The translations under genes were made by a program, and so were the position numbers. Positions 24,589 to 30,671 of a stretch of 34,752 nucleotides of DNA are shown one piece after another. The stretch comes from Mayfieldus sp963841445 (GTDB taxonomy: Bacteria; Actinomycetota; Thermoleophilia; Solirubrobacterales; 70-9): NCBI GenBank assembly GCA_963841445.1, contig CAWJCP010000004.1, forward strand, positions 1 through 34,752. The letters are read 5' to 3'. Each line of letters opens with the position of its first letter. Position 1 is the first letter of the stretch. Below the pieces are notes generated by a model. The model searched no databases, was not told where the DNA came from, and saw nothing but the letters and a program-made list of their open reading frames with translations.

Positions 24589-25287
24589 CTAGGGGTTGCT
24601 GCCCCAGTCCCGGGTGGTCACCCGGACCTCCTCCGCAGCGACCGCGAGCGTTGCCCGGTAGCCGCGGGGAACGTCGATCTCGAGCAGCTGCCACTCCTTG
24701 CCGAGCTGTGCCGGCGCCATCGCCCCGCCGGGCTGGCGGACGAGCTCGAGCTCGCCGGCGCGCGCCTGCAGGCCCAGCCCCAGCCCCTTCGCGAGCGCCT
24801 CCTTGGCGGTCCAGTAACGCATGAACGCCTCCGGGCGCTCGCGGTCCGGGAAGGCCTTGACAGCGGCGACCTCGGCGGGGGAGAAGTAGCGGTTGGCGAC
24901 CCGGAGCGGGTCCCGCCCCGGGCGCAACCGCTCGACGTCGATCCCGATTCGCAGGCCGCGCGTCGCGCCGATCAGGGCCAGCTCGCCGGCGTGGGAGAGG
25001 TTGAAGTCGAGCTCGCTCGAATGGGCAGCGGGGTCGAGCCTGGGGCGCCCGTGCTCGCCGAGCCTCAGCCTCACCTCGGCGGGCTCGATACTAAGCTCGG
25101 CGGCGAGGATCTCGCGCAGCGCCGCGCGGCTGACCAGCCAGCGCCGGCCGACGTCGCTGCGGTCGAGGCGGCGCAGCCGCTCGCTCTCGTCAGGGGAGAG
25201 GACGCCCCGCATCTCCGCTTCGCGGTCGCCGGGGTCGAGCCTGACGCGCCAGACCGATACCTCGGAGGGCTGCACGACGCGGATCAT
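24589..25287 (-). CDS. 4'-phosphopantetheinyl transferase (Sfp type)
   Basis: This enzyme transfers phosphopantetheine from CoA to a serine of acyl or peptidyl carrier proteins. It is 232 residues. Signature motifs are LDFNLSHAGELALIG, GIDVERLRPG (magnesium-binding Asp and Glu) and FSPAEVAAVKAFPD with YWTAKEALAKGLGLGL, the W-x-x-KEA box. Two-domain length places it with Sfp rather than AcpS. No carrier-protein or synthase gene is in the window. ATG 25287 has GGGAG about 8 nt upstream. It converges on ssrA with about 70 bp between them. Confidence 0.92.
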   Translation of the reverse strand: MIRVVQPSEVSVWRVRLDPGDREAEMRGVLSPDESERLRRLDRSDVGRRWLVSRAALREILAAELSIEPAEVRLRLGEHGRPRLDPAAHSSELDFNLSHAGELALIGATRGLRIGIDVERLRPGRDPLRVANRYFSPAEVAAVKAFPDRERPEAFMRYWTAKEALAKGLGLGLQARAGELELVRQPGGAMAPAQLGKEWQLLEIDVPRGYRATLAVAAEEVRVTTRDWGSNP

Positions 25288-25375
25288 TCCAATCGCTCCC
25301 GCCGCTGCGAGACGGCGTGTCCGGCGGGTGGGGCGCTTTTGTACCGCATAGGGTGCAAAAGGCGCCCAGGCCACC

Positions 25376-26128
25376 TCATCCCGGGCGGTGGCGAGGCTCG
25401 AGCCGCCCGGCGAGCTCCAGCGTTGCCGGGTCGAACTCCGCCTCCTCGAGCTCGAAGCGCCGCGCAAGCGCGCCGCGGATCGCGTCAGAGACGTCCTCGA
25501 CCCCAACCCCCTCGACGACATCCTCGACGCTGCCGGCCGTGTCCGGGTCCCAGTCGAGGCCGAGTGCTTCGTAGACCGGCACCAATGCGCTCCGCAGGCC
25601 AGCGCTGTCGGCGGCGACGATCACGCAACCGACGTGGGCGCCGTCCTTGATTATCCGCTGCCCGATCCCGGCCAGCTTCAGGCGCCCGCCCGCGTTGACG
25701 CTGAAGGCGCCCGGGCAGTACTCGCCCTCGACCTCGCCGACCCGGGCATCGACGCCGAGCGACGCAAGCGCCTCGCAAATCAGCTCCGCCATCTCCTCGA
25801 AGCGGGCCTGGGTCGAGCCCGCCGGGTGGGGCCGGTGGACCGCCCGCGAGAGGTTCAGCGCCTCGCCGTTGTAGGCGGCGGCGCGGCCACCGGCGATCCG
25901 CTCGACCGCCTCATAGCCGCCCGCCCTGGCGGCGGCGACGGCCGCCGCATAGCCCTCGCTGACGACGTCGCGGCGCCCGAAGGTGACGATCTTGCCGGGG
26001 CGGTTGAGGCGCGCCGTCTCAGGCAGCTCGTCGGCCGCCACCCGGCGCAGGATCGCAGCCGAGAGAGCGGTCCCGAAAGCAGGGCCGGCCGGGCTTTCGC
26101 CCTGCAAAAGGCGCAATACCGGTTTCAT
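25376..26128 (-). CDS. Lipoate-protein ligase A/octanoyltransferase family protein
   Basis: A 250-residue member of the biotin/lipoyl ligase fold. It shows the substrate loop with ERIAGGRAAAYNGEALNLS and the second half EYCPGAFSVNAGGRLKLAGI followed by GQRIIKDGAHVG. A cysteine in the YCPG motif resembles the acyl-carrying cysteine of LipM/LipL octanoyltransferases, so an amido- or octanoyltransferase role is as likely as an ATP-dependent ligase. The lipoate-dependent complexes are not in the window. ATG 26128 (MKPVLRLLQGE) is chosen; an in-frame GTG at 26146 overlaps a CGAAC-N4-GTTCG palindrome. A CRP-like site lies 66 bp upstream. Confidence 0.82.
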   Translation of the reverse strand: MKPVLRLLQGESPAGPAFGTALSAAILRRVAADELPETARLNRPGKIVTFGRRDVVSEGYAAAVAAARAGGYEAVERIAGGRAAAYNGEALNLSRAVHRPHPAGSTQARFEEMAELICEALASLGVDARVGEVEGEYCPGAFSVNAGGRLKLAGIGQRIIKDGAHVGCVIVAADSAGLRSALVPVYEALGLDWDPDTAGSVEDVVEGVGVEDVSDAIRGALARRFELEEAEFDPATLELAGRLEPRHRPG

Positions 26129-26139
26129 CGATTCGCCTG

Positions 26140-26153
26140 CGAACACCCGTTCG
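26140..26153. promoter_or_regulatory. LexA-like palindrome CGAAC-N4-GTTCG
   Basis: CGAACACCCGTTCG is close to the actinobacterial SOS box CGAAC-RNRY-GTTYG (one spacer mismatch). It lies 12-25 bp upstream of the ATG of the lipoate ligase-like gene, an unexpected place for an SOS gene, so it may be chance. Confidence 0.35.
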
Positions 26154-26193
26154 TGCCTGAGCTCGTTGCAGATGCCTCGTTATCGACAGCTCC

Positions 26194-26209
26194 TGTGACG
26201 AGCATCACA
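26194..26209. promoter_or_regulatory. CRP/GlxR-type binding site
   Basis: TGTGA-cgagca-TCACA is a perfect match to the TGTGA-N6-TCACA consensus of CRP-family regulators. It sits 66 bp before the lipoate ligase-like gene and about 230 bp before the Rpf-like gene. In M. tuberculosis CRP (Rv3676) controls rpfA, which makes the Rpf-like gene an attractive target. Confidence 0.6.
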
Positions 26210-26436
26210 CAACCGCCCCGCAGTCGATGCCACCCTGCCGCGCTCACACGGAACAGGACCCCGGCAGGCGCCTATTGGGGGGCGCTCCATGAGAAATCCG
26301 CCGGGGCGAGGTCCGGACGACAGTCGCCTTATCCCAGCACCCGCGGTGTTTCCCGCGGGCAGCGAACGCGGCCGCGGTTAGCCCGAACGGGCTTCCCGCC
26401 ACCGGGCATGACGCACGAACGGAGGTGGTTTCTTCC

Positions 26437-26934
26437 GTGTTTGACAGATGGCGTTATCCAGCCGCGTTTGCGGTCGTAGTCGGAATCAGCTTTCCGGCCC
26501 TGGCGACGGCTGCTCCCGAGCTGGCTACGAAGGCCGCGGGAGCGAAGAGACCCGCGGCGAAGCACAAGCAGCGGCACAACCCGCTGAACCGGCCGGTCCG
26601 GGGCCTGCACAGGACGATCGACGTGCAGGTGACCGAGATCCGCAAGCAGAAGCGGCATAAGAAGCGGCACAGGAGGAAGCACAGGTTCGCGCACCTGCCG
26701 GGCGGCGTCTCGCAGTCGACCCTGGACTCGATTGCCGCCTGTGAATCGGGTGGCAATCCACATGCGGTCTCGGCGGGCGGCACCTACCGCGGCAAATACC
26801 AGTTCGACTACGGGACCTGGGCTTCGGTCGGCGGTCACGGCGATCCCGCCGCGGCCTCTGAGAAGGAGCAGGACTATCGCGCCGCGCTGCTCTACTCGCA
26901 TACCGGCAGCAGCCCCTGGCCCGTCTGCGGCTAG
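26437..26934 (+). CDS. Secreted Rpf-like transglycosylase domain protein
   Basis: A 165-residue exported protein with a signal peptide (AAFAVVVGISFPALATAAPE), a very basic linker (about residues 28-88, rich in Lys, His and Arg) and a C-terminal resuscitation-promoting-factor-like lysozyme fold. Conserved motifs are LDSIAACESGGNPHAVSAGG (catalytic Glu in CESGGN) and YRGKYQFDYGTWASVGGHG, ending in SPWPVCG with the paired cysteine. Such proteins cleave peptidoglycan glycan strands and help regrowth from dormancy. GTG 26437 is chosen, with GGAGGT at 26421-26426 about 10 nt upstream; the GTG at 26425 would overlap that site. An M23 peptidase follows. Confidence 0.88.
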   Translation: MFDRWRYPAAFAVVVGISFPALATAAPELATKAAGAKRPAAKHKQRHNPLNRPVRGLHRTIDVQVTEIRKQKRHKKRHRRKHRFAHLPGGVSQSTLDSIAACESGGNPHAVSAGGTYRGKYQFDYGTWASVGGHGDPAAASEKEQDYRAALLYSHTGSSPWPVCG

Positions 26935-26966
26935 CCGAGGACTCCTGCATGAGCGCCGAGGGTTAT

Positions 26967-26984
26967 GGACCCTGGCAGGGGTCC
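26967..26984 (+). terminator. Short hairpin after the Rpf-like gene
   Basis: GGACCC-tggcag-GGGTCC forms a 6-bp GC-rich stem 33 bp after the stop codon. There is no U-tract. It is a possible terminator between the two cell-wall hydrolase genes. Confidence 0.4.
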
Positions 26985-27052
26985 TGCAGATCAGCCGTCG
27001 AGCCTGTGTTGAGGTCTGTCGCTTGGCGCAGCCTTCCGCGGCGGGTTTCCTG

Positions 27053-27712
27053 ATGCCCGGGCTCGGGTACGAGCGCCGGCGTGCAGCGCGCCGGCGCAGA
27101 GCTCGCCGGGGGGCGGCCGCCGCGACGGCGATTCTCACCGCGACGCTGTCGGCGAGCGCGCTCGCCGGCGGGGCCGCGCCGAGCAACGAGAAGCTCGCGG
27201 TCCACGGGCCCGCAGCGCCGGATGCCGCCAGGTCGGGGCCGGCTCCGGCTGTCGGAAGAGTGCTGTCGCTGATCCCGCGTCGGGCGCGCGAGTTCCTCGA
27301 CCCGCCCCTTCACGCCTTCCCGATCCTCGCCAGGCCCGAGTACGGGGACGGGCTCGGCGCCGGCCGCGGCCATGAGGGCCAGGACATGTTCGCCGCCCCC
27401 GGGACCCCGCTGGTCGCGGTCTCGAGCGCGGTCGTGCTCGAGACCGGCGACTCCGGCGGGCGCGGCAACTACGTCTCGATCTACGACGGCAAGGCGAACC
27501 GCACCTACAACTACTTCCACATGATGTCGCCGGCGCTCGTTTCGGCCGGCGAGCGCGTCCGGGCGGGCCAGCGGCTCGGCAGGCTCGGCTGCACCGGCTC
27601 CTGCTGGGGCTATCACCTGCACTTCGAGGAGCGGGCCGGCCGCAGCCCCTACGGGCCGGTGCTCGACCCGATGCCCCTGCTGCAGAGGCTGCAGCGCCTC
27701 AGGGCAGGCTGA
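27053..27712 (+). CDS. M23 family metallopeptidase (LytM-like)
   Basis: A 219-residue exported zinc endopeptidase predicted to cut peptidoglycan cross-bridges. A strongly basic N-terminus (YERRRAARRRRARRG) precedes a hydrophobic export segment (AAAATAILTATLSASALAGG). The LytM domain has GRGHEGQDMFAAPGTPLVAV (HxxxD zinc ligands) and GCTGSCWGYHLHFEERAG (HxH motif), both complete. ATG 27053 is preferred; the frame is open upstream and a TTG at 27024 is possible. It follows the Rpf-like hydrolase by 118 bp. Its end overlaps the convergent HD gene by 14 bp. Confidence 0.87.
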   Translation: MPGLGYERRRAARRRRARRGAAAATAILTATLSASALAGGAAPSNEKLAVHGPAAPDAARSGPAPAVGRVLSLIPRRAREFLDPPLHAFPILARPEYGDGLGAGRGHEGQDMFAAPGTPLVAVSSAVVLETGDSGGRGNYVSIYDGKANRTYNYFHMMSPALVSAGERVRAGQRLGRLGCTGSCWGYHLHFEERAGRSPYGPVLDPMPLLQRLQRLRAG

Positions 27713-28583
27713 AGCCGCTCAGCAGCCGCTTCTCGCTCTCGCCCCTGACCTCGGCGACGATCTCGACCCGCTGCTCGAGCGGGGTGCCGCGCAGCTTCGT
27801 GGCCAGCAGGTCATCGACCTGGAAGATGCCGGCCGAGTTGTTCATCTCGATCTCGATCCGGACCGGGAGGCGCTCGCCGGCGGATATCCGCACCTCGTCG
27901 ATCGCCGCCGCCGAGATCGAGTGGATCCCCTCCTGCCCGGCCTCGATCGGCAGTCGCGAGCGCCCCTGCGCGAGATCGAGCGCGTCGGCGACCCGCACCA
28001 CGCCCGCCTCCAGCGTGTAGGGCTCGCCCCGGCGCCGGTGGCCGATGATCGCGTGCAGCGCCTCGGCGATCACGATGCTGCGGCCGGGCTGTTCGTAGAC
28101 GTCGGCGAGCAGCCGCCCCAGCGCCTCGCGGGCGAGAAACAGGCTGTAGGCCTCGTGGTCGGTGCGGTGGATCGACATCCCGACGTCGTGCAGCAGCGAG
28201 CCCGCGGCGACGACGACCTCGGCGTCGCGCTGGGCCATCCCATGGTCGGCGACCATCGCCGGCTCGACGTCGGCCTTGGCGAGCAGCCGCAGCAGCCGCA
28301 GCGAGACGTTGAGCACGATCTGGACGTGGACCCAGGAATGGTCGGACATCCCGAGCCGCTCGGCGTGGACCTGGGCCATGTACCACCAGGTCCGAACCTC
28401 GTCGTCGGCGTTGACGGCGCCCAGGAACGCCTCGAGGCGGCGGTTGCCGCGGGTTGGCGCCCGAACCTTCGCCTCGGCGATCGCATCGGCCGGCGGCTTG
28501 CGGGCCGGGCCCGCAGCCTCGGGGGCGGGGACGCGCTCGTCGCCGCCCGGCTCGTTCTCGGAACGATCGCGCTCGCTGGTCAC
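27699..28583 (-). CDS. HD-domain metal-dependent phosphohydrolase
   Basis: A 294-residue cytoplasmic protein. The first 50 residues are charged and proline-rich. The HD domain spans about 80-230, with SWVHVQIVLNVSLRLLRLL (first His), VVAAGSLLHDVGMSIHR (the HD pair), later His residues in the HAIIGHRRRG region and VVRVADALDLAQGR (last Asp). The C-terminal part IRISAGERLPVRIEIEMNN-like forms strands of unknown role. The substrate is unknown; nucleotide or second-messenger hydrolysis is typical. The start is taken as GTG 28583; TTGACG lies on the minus strand at 28630-28625, suggesting a promoter just upstream. Confidence 0.8.
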   Translation of the reverse strand: MTSERDRSENEPGGDERVPAPEAAGPARKPPADAIAEAKVRAPTRGNRRLEAFLGAVNADDEVRTWWYMAQVHAERLGMSDHSWVHVQIVLNVSLRLLRLLAKADVEPAMVADHGMAQRDAEVVVAAGSLLHDVGMSIHRTDHEAYSLFLAREALGRLLADVYEQPGRSIVIAEALHAIIGHRRRGEPYTLEAGVVRVADALDLAQGRSRLPIEAGQEGIHSISAAAIDEVRISAGERLPVRIEIEMNNSAGIFQVDDLLATKLRGTPLEQRVEIVAEVRGESEKRLLSGFSLP

Positions 28584-28734
28584 CGCCGCCGCATCGTCCC
28601 AGATCGCAAACCCTCCCGGACGGTCGTCAAGCCGCCCCGGACTCGAAGTCGAGGATGCGGCGAGTCTCGTGATTCGTTTTTCCGCCGTGGGCGGATTTAC
28701 TCTCCCGCCGGCTGCACCCCGAAGCCTCCCCGGA

Positions 28735-28920
28735 ATGCAGAACTGCCCGAACACCGGCCTCGCGATGCCCGAGTGCGCCTGCGCGCAGTGCCTCGAGCGT
28801 CAGCTCGACCATTTCGCCCCCGAGCACATTCGCATGCGCCGCCTCAAGCCGGCCTCGAGTCAATCGCCGATCACCTTGATGACCAGCCGCTTCGGCCGCC
28901 GCCCGTCGAACTCGGCGTAG
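28735..28920 (+). CDS. Possible small cysteine-rich protein
   Basis: A 61-codon frame starting MQNCPNTGLAMPECACAQC. Four cysteines in the first 19 residues (C-x9-C-x-C-x2-C) could bind zinc. Codons up to about 28860 prefer G or C in the third position, as real genes here do. The last 20 codons run antisense through the end of yjbQ, and no clear ribosome binding site or -10 hexamer precedes it. It fills an otherwise empty gap between the HD gene and yjbQ. I do not recognise a family. Confidence 0.35.
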   Translation: MQNCPNTGLAMPECACAQCLERQLDHFAPEHIRMRRLKPASSQSPITLMTSRFGRRPSNSA

Positions 28921-29321
28921 AAGACCTGCTGCCATGGGCCGAGGTCCAGCTTGCCCTCGGTGACCGGGAGGATCGCCTGCTGGTGTACGAGCAGGTTCTT
29001 CAGGTGCGCGTCGCCGTTGTCCTCGCCGCCGCGGTGGTGGCGGTAGTCGCCGCCCTCCGGTAGCAGCTCCTCGGCGACCTGGTTTGAGGGTGCCTTCCAG
29101 CTCGGCGGCGCCAGCTTGTCGAGCCACTCCAGCGCGTCCTCCTGGATCCCCGGCTCGTCGTCGTTGACCCAGACCCCGGCGGTGATGTGCATCGCCGAGA
29201 CCAGCACCATGCCCTCCTGCACGCCCGCTTCGTCGACGGTCGCCTGGACGTCTTCGGTGATCCTGATCCACTCGCGGCGCTGCTCGGTGTTGAAGGTTCG
29301 GTAGGTGGTGTGCGACTTCAT
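28860..29321 (-). CDS. yjbQ: YjbQ/UPF0047 family protein
   Basis: A 153-residue protein of the secondary thiamine-phosphate synthase (YjbQ) family. Conserved parts are FNTEQRREWIRITEDVQATV, VLVSAMHITAGVWVNDDEPG with DALEWLDKLAP, and NGDAHLKNLLVHQQAILPV followed by GKLDLGPWQQVFYAEFDG. The histidines of the MHIT and DAHLKN motifs are the putative metal/active-site residues. Weak thiamine phosphate synthase activity is reported for the family, but the physiological role is unsettled. ATG 29321 has GAAGGAG 4 nt upstream. A 22-bp palindrome (29353-29374) lies 32 bp upstream of the start. Confidence 0.9.
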   Translation of the reverse strand: MKSHTTYRTFNTEQRREWIRITEDVQATVDEAGVQEGMVLVSAMHITAGVWVNDDEPGIQEDALEWLDKLAPPSWKAPSNQVAEELLPEGGDYRHHRGGEDNGDAHLKNLLVHQQAILPVTEGKLDLGPWQQVFYAEFDGRRPKRLVIKVIGD

Positions 29322-29352
29322 CGGGCTCCTTCGTTTCTGGCGACTGCGGCTT

Positions 29353-29374
29353 TTGGCACGCCCTGGCGTGCCAA
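29353..29374. promoter_or_regulatory. Perfect 10-bp palindrome between yjbQ and crotonase gene
   Basis: TTGGCACGCC-ct-GGCGTGCCAA. The 2-bp centre is too short for an ideal hairpin loop, so a dimeric repressor site is the better reading, although a 4-nt loop is possible. It lies 32 bp upstream of the yjbQ start. Confidence 0.5.
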
Positions 29375-29414
29375 TCACCGCACTCGATCGATGGGGACGG
29401 GTGCGCGGGTGTCC

Positions 29415-29473
29415 ACTGCGGCGGGCTTCGCCCACCTGACATGCATCTGCCGCTCCACTTCGTTTCGCGGCAC
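29415..29473 (-). repeat. Two-hairpin intergenic repeat, copy D (reverse)
   Basis: Read on the minus strand: stem GCCGC, loop GAAACGAAGTGGA, stem GCGGC, linker AGATGCATGTCA, then GGTGGGC-gaa-GCCCGCC and GCA. Both stems differ from copies A and B in a compensatory manner. It abuts the -10 hexamer (29473-29478) of the crotonase gene. Confidence 0.85.
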
Positions 29474-29478
29474 ATAAT
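29473..29478 (+). promoter_or_regulatory. -10 hexamer CATAAT, leaderless crotonase mRNA
   Basis: CATAAT matches five of six consensus bases and ends 7 nt before ATG 29486. Repeat copy D fills the region where a -35 element would be. Confidence 0.5.
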
Positions 29479-29485
29479 CAATGCG

Positions 29486-30214
29486 ATGGCCGGCCTGCTT
29501 TCGATCGAACGCCGTGACGAGGTGGCCCTGGTCACCCTGCAGCGGCCCGAGAAGCGAAACGCGCTCTCGATCGACCTGCGCATGGAGCTCAGCGAGGCCT
29601 TCGCCAGCCTCGGGGTCGACGAAGGCGTCGGCTGCATCGTCCTCACCGGCGCCGGCTCGGCCTTCTGCTCGGGCATGGACGTCTCCGAGTTCGGTGGTGG
29701 CCGCGACCACAAGCGGCGGCTGGTCGAGACGTCGACCGCGGCTTTCGAGGCGGTTGGATCCTGCCCGCGCCCGGTGATCGCCGCCGTCAACGGCCCGGCG
29801 CTGGCGGGCGGCTTCGCCCTGGCGCTGCTCTGCGACCTGCGGGTCGCCGCCGCGAGCGCCAGCTTCGGCTTTCCGGAGCTGCCGCGCGGGATCGCCCCTT
29901 CGTATGCGTCGGCGCGGGCCGTGATGGCGCCGGCGCTGGCGGCGGAGATCACGCTGACCGGACGCGTGTTCGGGGGCGAGGAGGCGCTGCGGCTCGGGGT
30001 CGTCAACGAGCTGGTCGACGACGGCGCCGCGGTCGAGCGCTCGCTGCAGGTCGGGGCCGGCATCGCGGACGCGCCGCGCGAGGCGACCCTGGAGACCAAG
30101 CGCCGCATCCTGATCGACCGCGGGCGCGACTTCGGACCGCTGTTCGAAGAGGAGGGGCGGCTGTTTCGCGAGACCCTGCTCGGCGGCGAGCCCGAGGACG
30201 ACGACGCCGCATAG
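29486..30214 (+). CDS. Enoyl-CoA hydratase/isomerase (crotonase) family protein
   Basis: A 242-residue crotonase-fold protein acting on acyl-CoA thioesters. It has VALVTLQRPEKRNALSIDL at the N-terminus, the oxyanion-hole loop GSAFCSGMDVSEFGGG, and NGPALAGGFALALLCDLRVA followed by FGFPELPRGIAP. The position of the first catalytic glutamate of true hydratases (CEL in the rat enzyme) is alanine here, while the second (PEL) is kept. This pattern is commoner in isomerases or other crotonase activities, so hydration should not be assumed. ATG 29486 is leaderless by its CATAAT box. Two repeat copies follow its stop codon. Confidence 0.85.
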   Translation: MAGLLSIERRDEVALVTLQRPEKRNALSIDLRMELSEAFASLGVDEGVGCIVLTGAGSAFCSGMDVSEFGGGRDHKRRLVETSTAAFEAVGSCPRPVIAAVNGPALAGGFALALLCDLRVAAASASFGFPELPRGIAPSYASARAVMAPALAAEITLTGRVFGGEEALRLGVVNELVDDGAAVERSLQVGAGIADAPREATLETKRRILIDRGRDFGPLFEEEGRLFRETLLGGEPEDDDAA

Positions 30215-30215
30215 A

Positions 30216-30282
30216 TGTTGGGCGGCGACACAAAGTGTCGCCGCAGGCGCATGTCAGGCGGCGCAGCCGCCGCAGGAGCATT
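30216..30282 (+). repeat. Two-hairpin intergenic repeat, copy E
   Basis: Variant in which the first hairpin becomes GCGGCGACAC-aaa-GTGTCGCCGC, fully paired. The linker is AGGCGCATGTCA and the second hairpin GGCGGC-gca-GCCGCC. It is tandemly duplicated with copy F at a 67-bp period and starts 2 bp after the crotonase stop. Confidence 0.85.
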
Positions 30283-30346
30283 TGTTGGGCGGCGACACAA
30301 AGTGTCGCCGCAGGCGCATGTCAGGCGGCGCAGCCGCCGCAGGAGA
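30283..30346 (+). repeat. Two-hairpin intergenic repeat, copy F
   Basis: Direct duplicate of copy E, identical over about 63 bp. It ends 3 bp before the stop codon of the convergent small membrane protein gene at 30349, so copies E and F fill the whole space between two convergent genes. Confidence 0.85.
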
Positions 30347-30348
30347 TT

Positions 30349-30594
30349 CTAGGAAAGCCGCTCGATGTCGTAGCGGCGGCGGTCCTTGCGCGCTTCCAGC
30401 CGCCCCTGGATGAAGGAGAGGGTCGCGACCAGGACCGGGAAGAAGATGATCACCCCGAAGCAGAACAGGGTGATCGTCTTGTCGCCGACCCGGCCGGCCA
30501 AGCCCACCCCGTTGGCGGCCAGCGCCGCCGGGGCCTGGACCAGCAAGACCGCCGCGAGGGCGGCCAGGACGCCTGTCAGACGTGCCCAGCGCAT
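30349..30594 (-). CDS. Small two-helix membrane protein
   Basis: An 81-residue protein that I cannot assign to a family. The N-terminal hydrophobic segment LTGVLAALAAVLLVQAPAALAA looks like a signal peptide with an ALAA site. A second segment TLFCFGVIIFFPVLVATLSFI is a membrane helix, followed by a charged tail RLEARKDRRRYDIERLS in the cytoplasm. TAGAGT ends 6 nt before the ATG, so it is likely leaderless and divergent from uppP with 77 bp between starts. Composition and codon use match its neighbours. The function is unknown. Confidence 0.7.
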   Translation of the reverse strand: MRWARLTGVLAALAAVLLVQAPAALAANGVGLAGRVGDKTITLFCFGVIIFFPVLVATLSFIQGRLEARKDRRRYDIERLS

Positions 30595-30671
30595 GGCTCG
30601 ACTCTAAACGATCGACCCTCGGTACCGGCGCGCCTTCATCGGGCCTTTAGATGCTCATCTACGATGCCGCG

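Larger units (their letters stand above)
26129..26436. other. Divergent intergenic region with regulatory motifs
   Basis: No gene is seen in these 308 bp between the lipoate ligase-like gene and the Rpf-like gene. The region holds a CGAAC-accc-GTTCG palindrome (26140-26153), a perfect CRP-type site (26194-26209), a CCCGCGG-tgtttc-CCGCGGG hairpin starting near 26339 and a GCCCG-aa-CGGGC hairpin near 26380. The hairpins suggest a structured 5' leader for the Rpf-like gene; I could not fit any known riboswitch to it. Confidence 0.6.

Noticed and set aside
26200..26436. Cyclic di-AMP (ydaO) riboswitch before the Rpf-like gene
   Set aside because: A TCGCCTTATCCC stretch recalls its start, but the conserved GGGGGACC, GGGGTGAA and CAGCTAACCTCG parts are missing.
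28627..30300. 557-residue minus-strand open frame
   Set aside because: It crosses yjbQ, the crotonase and repeat copies in other frames. Its residues are Arg/Ser/Pro-rich shadow sequence, while the overlapped genes have clear motifs.
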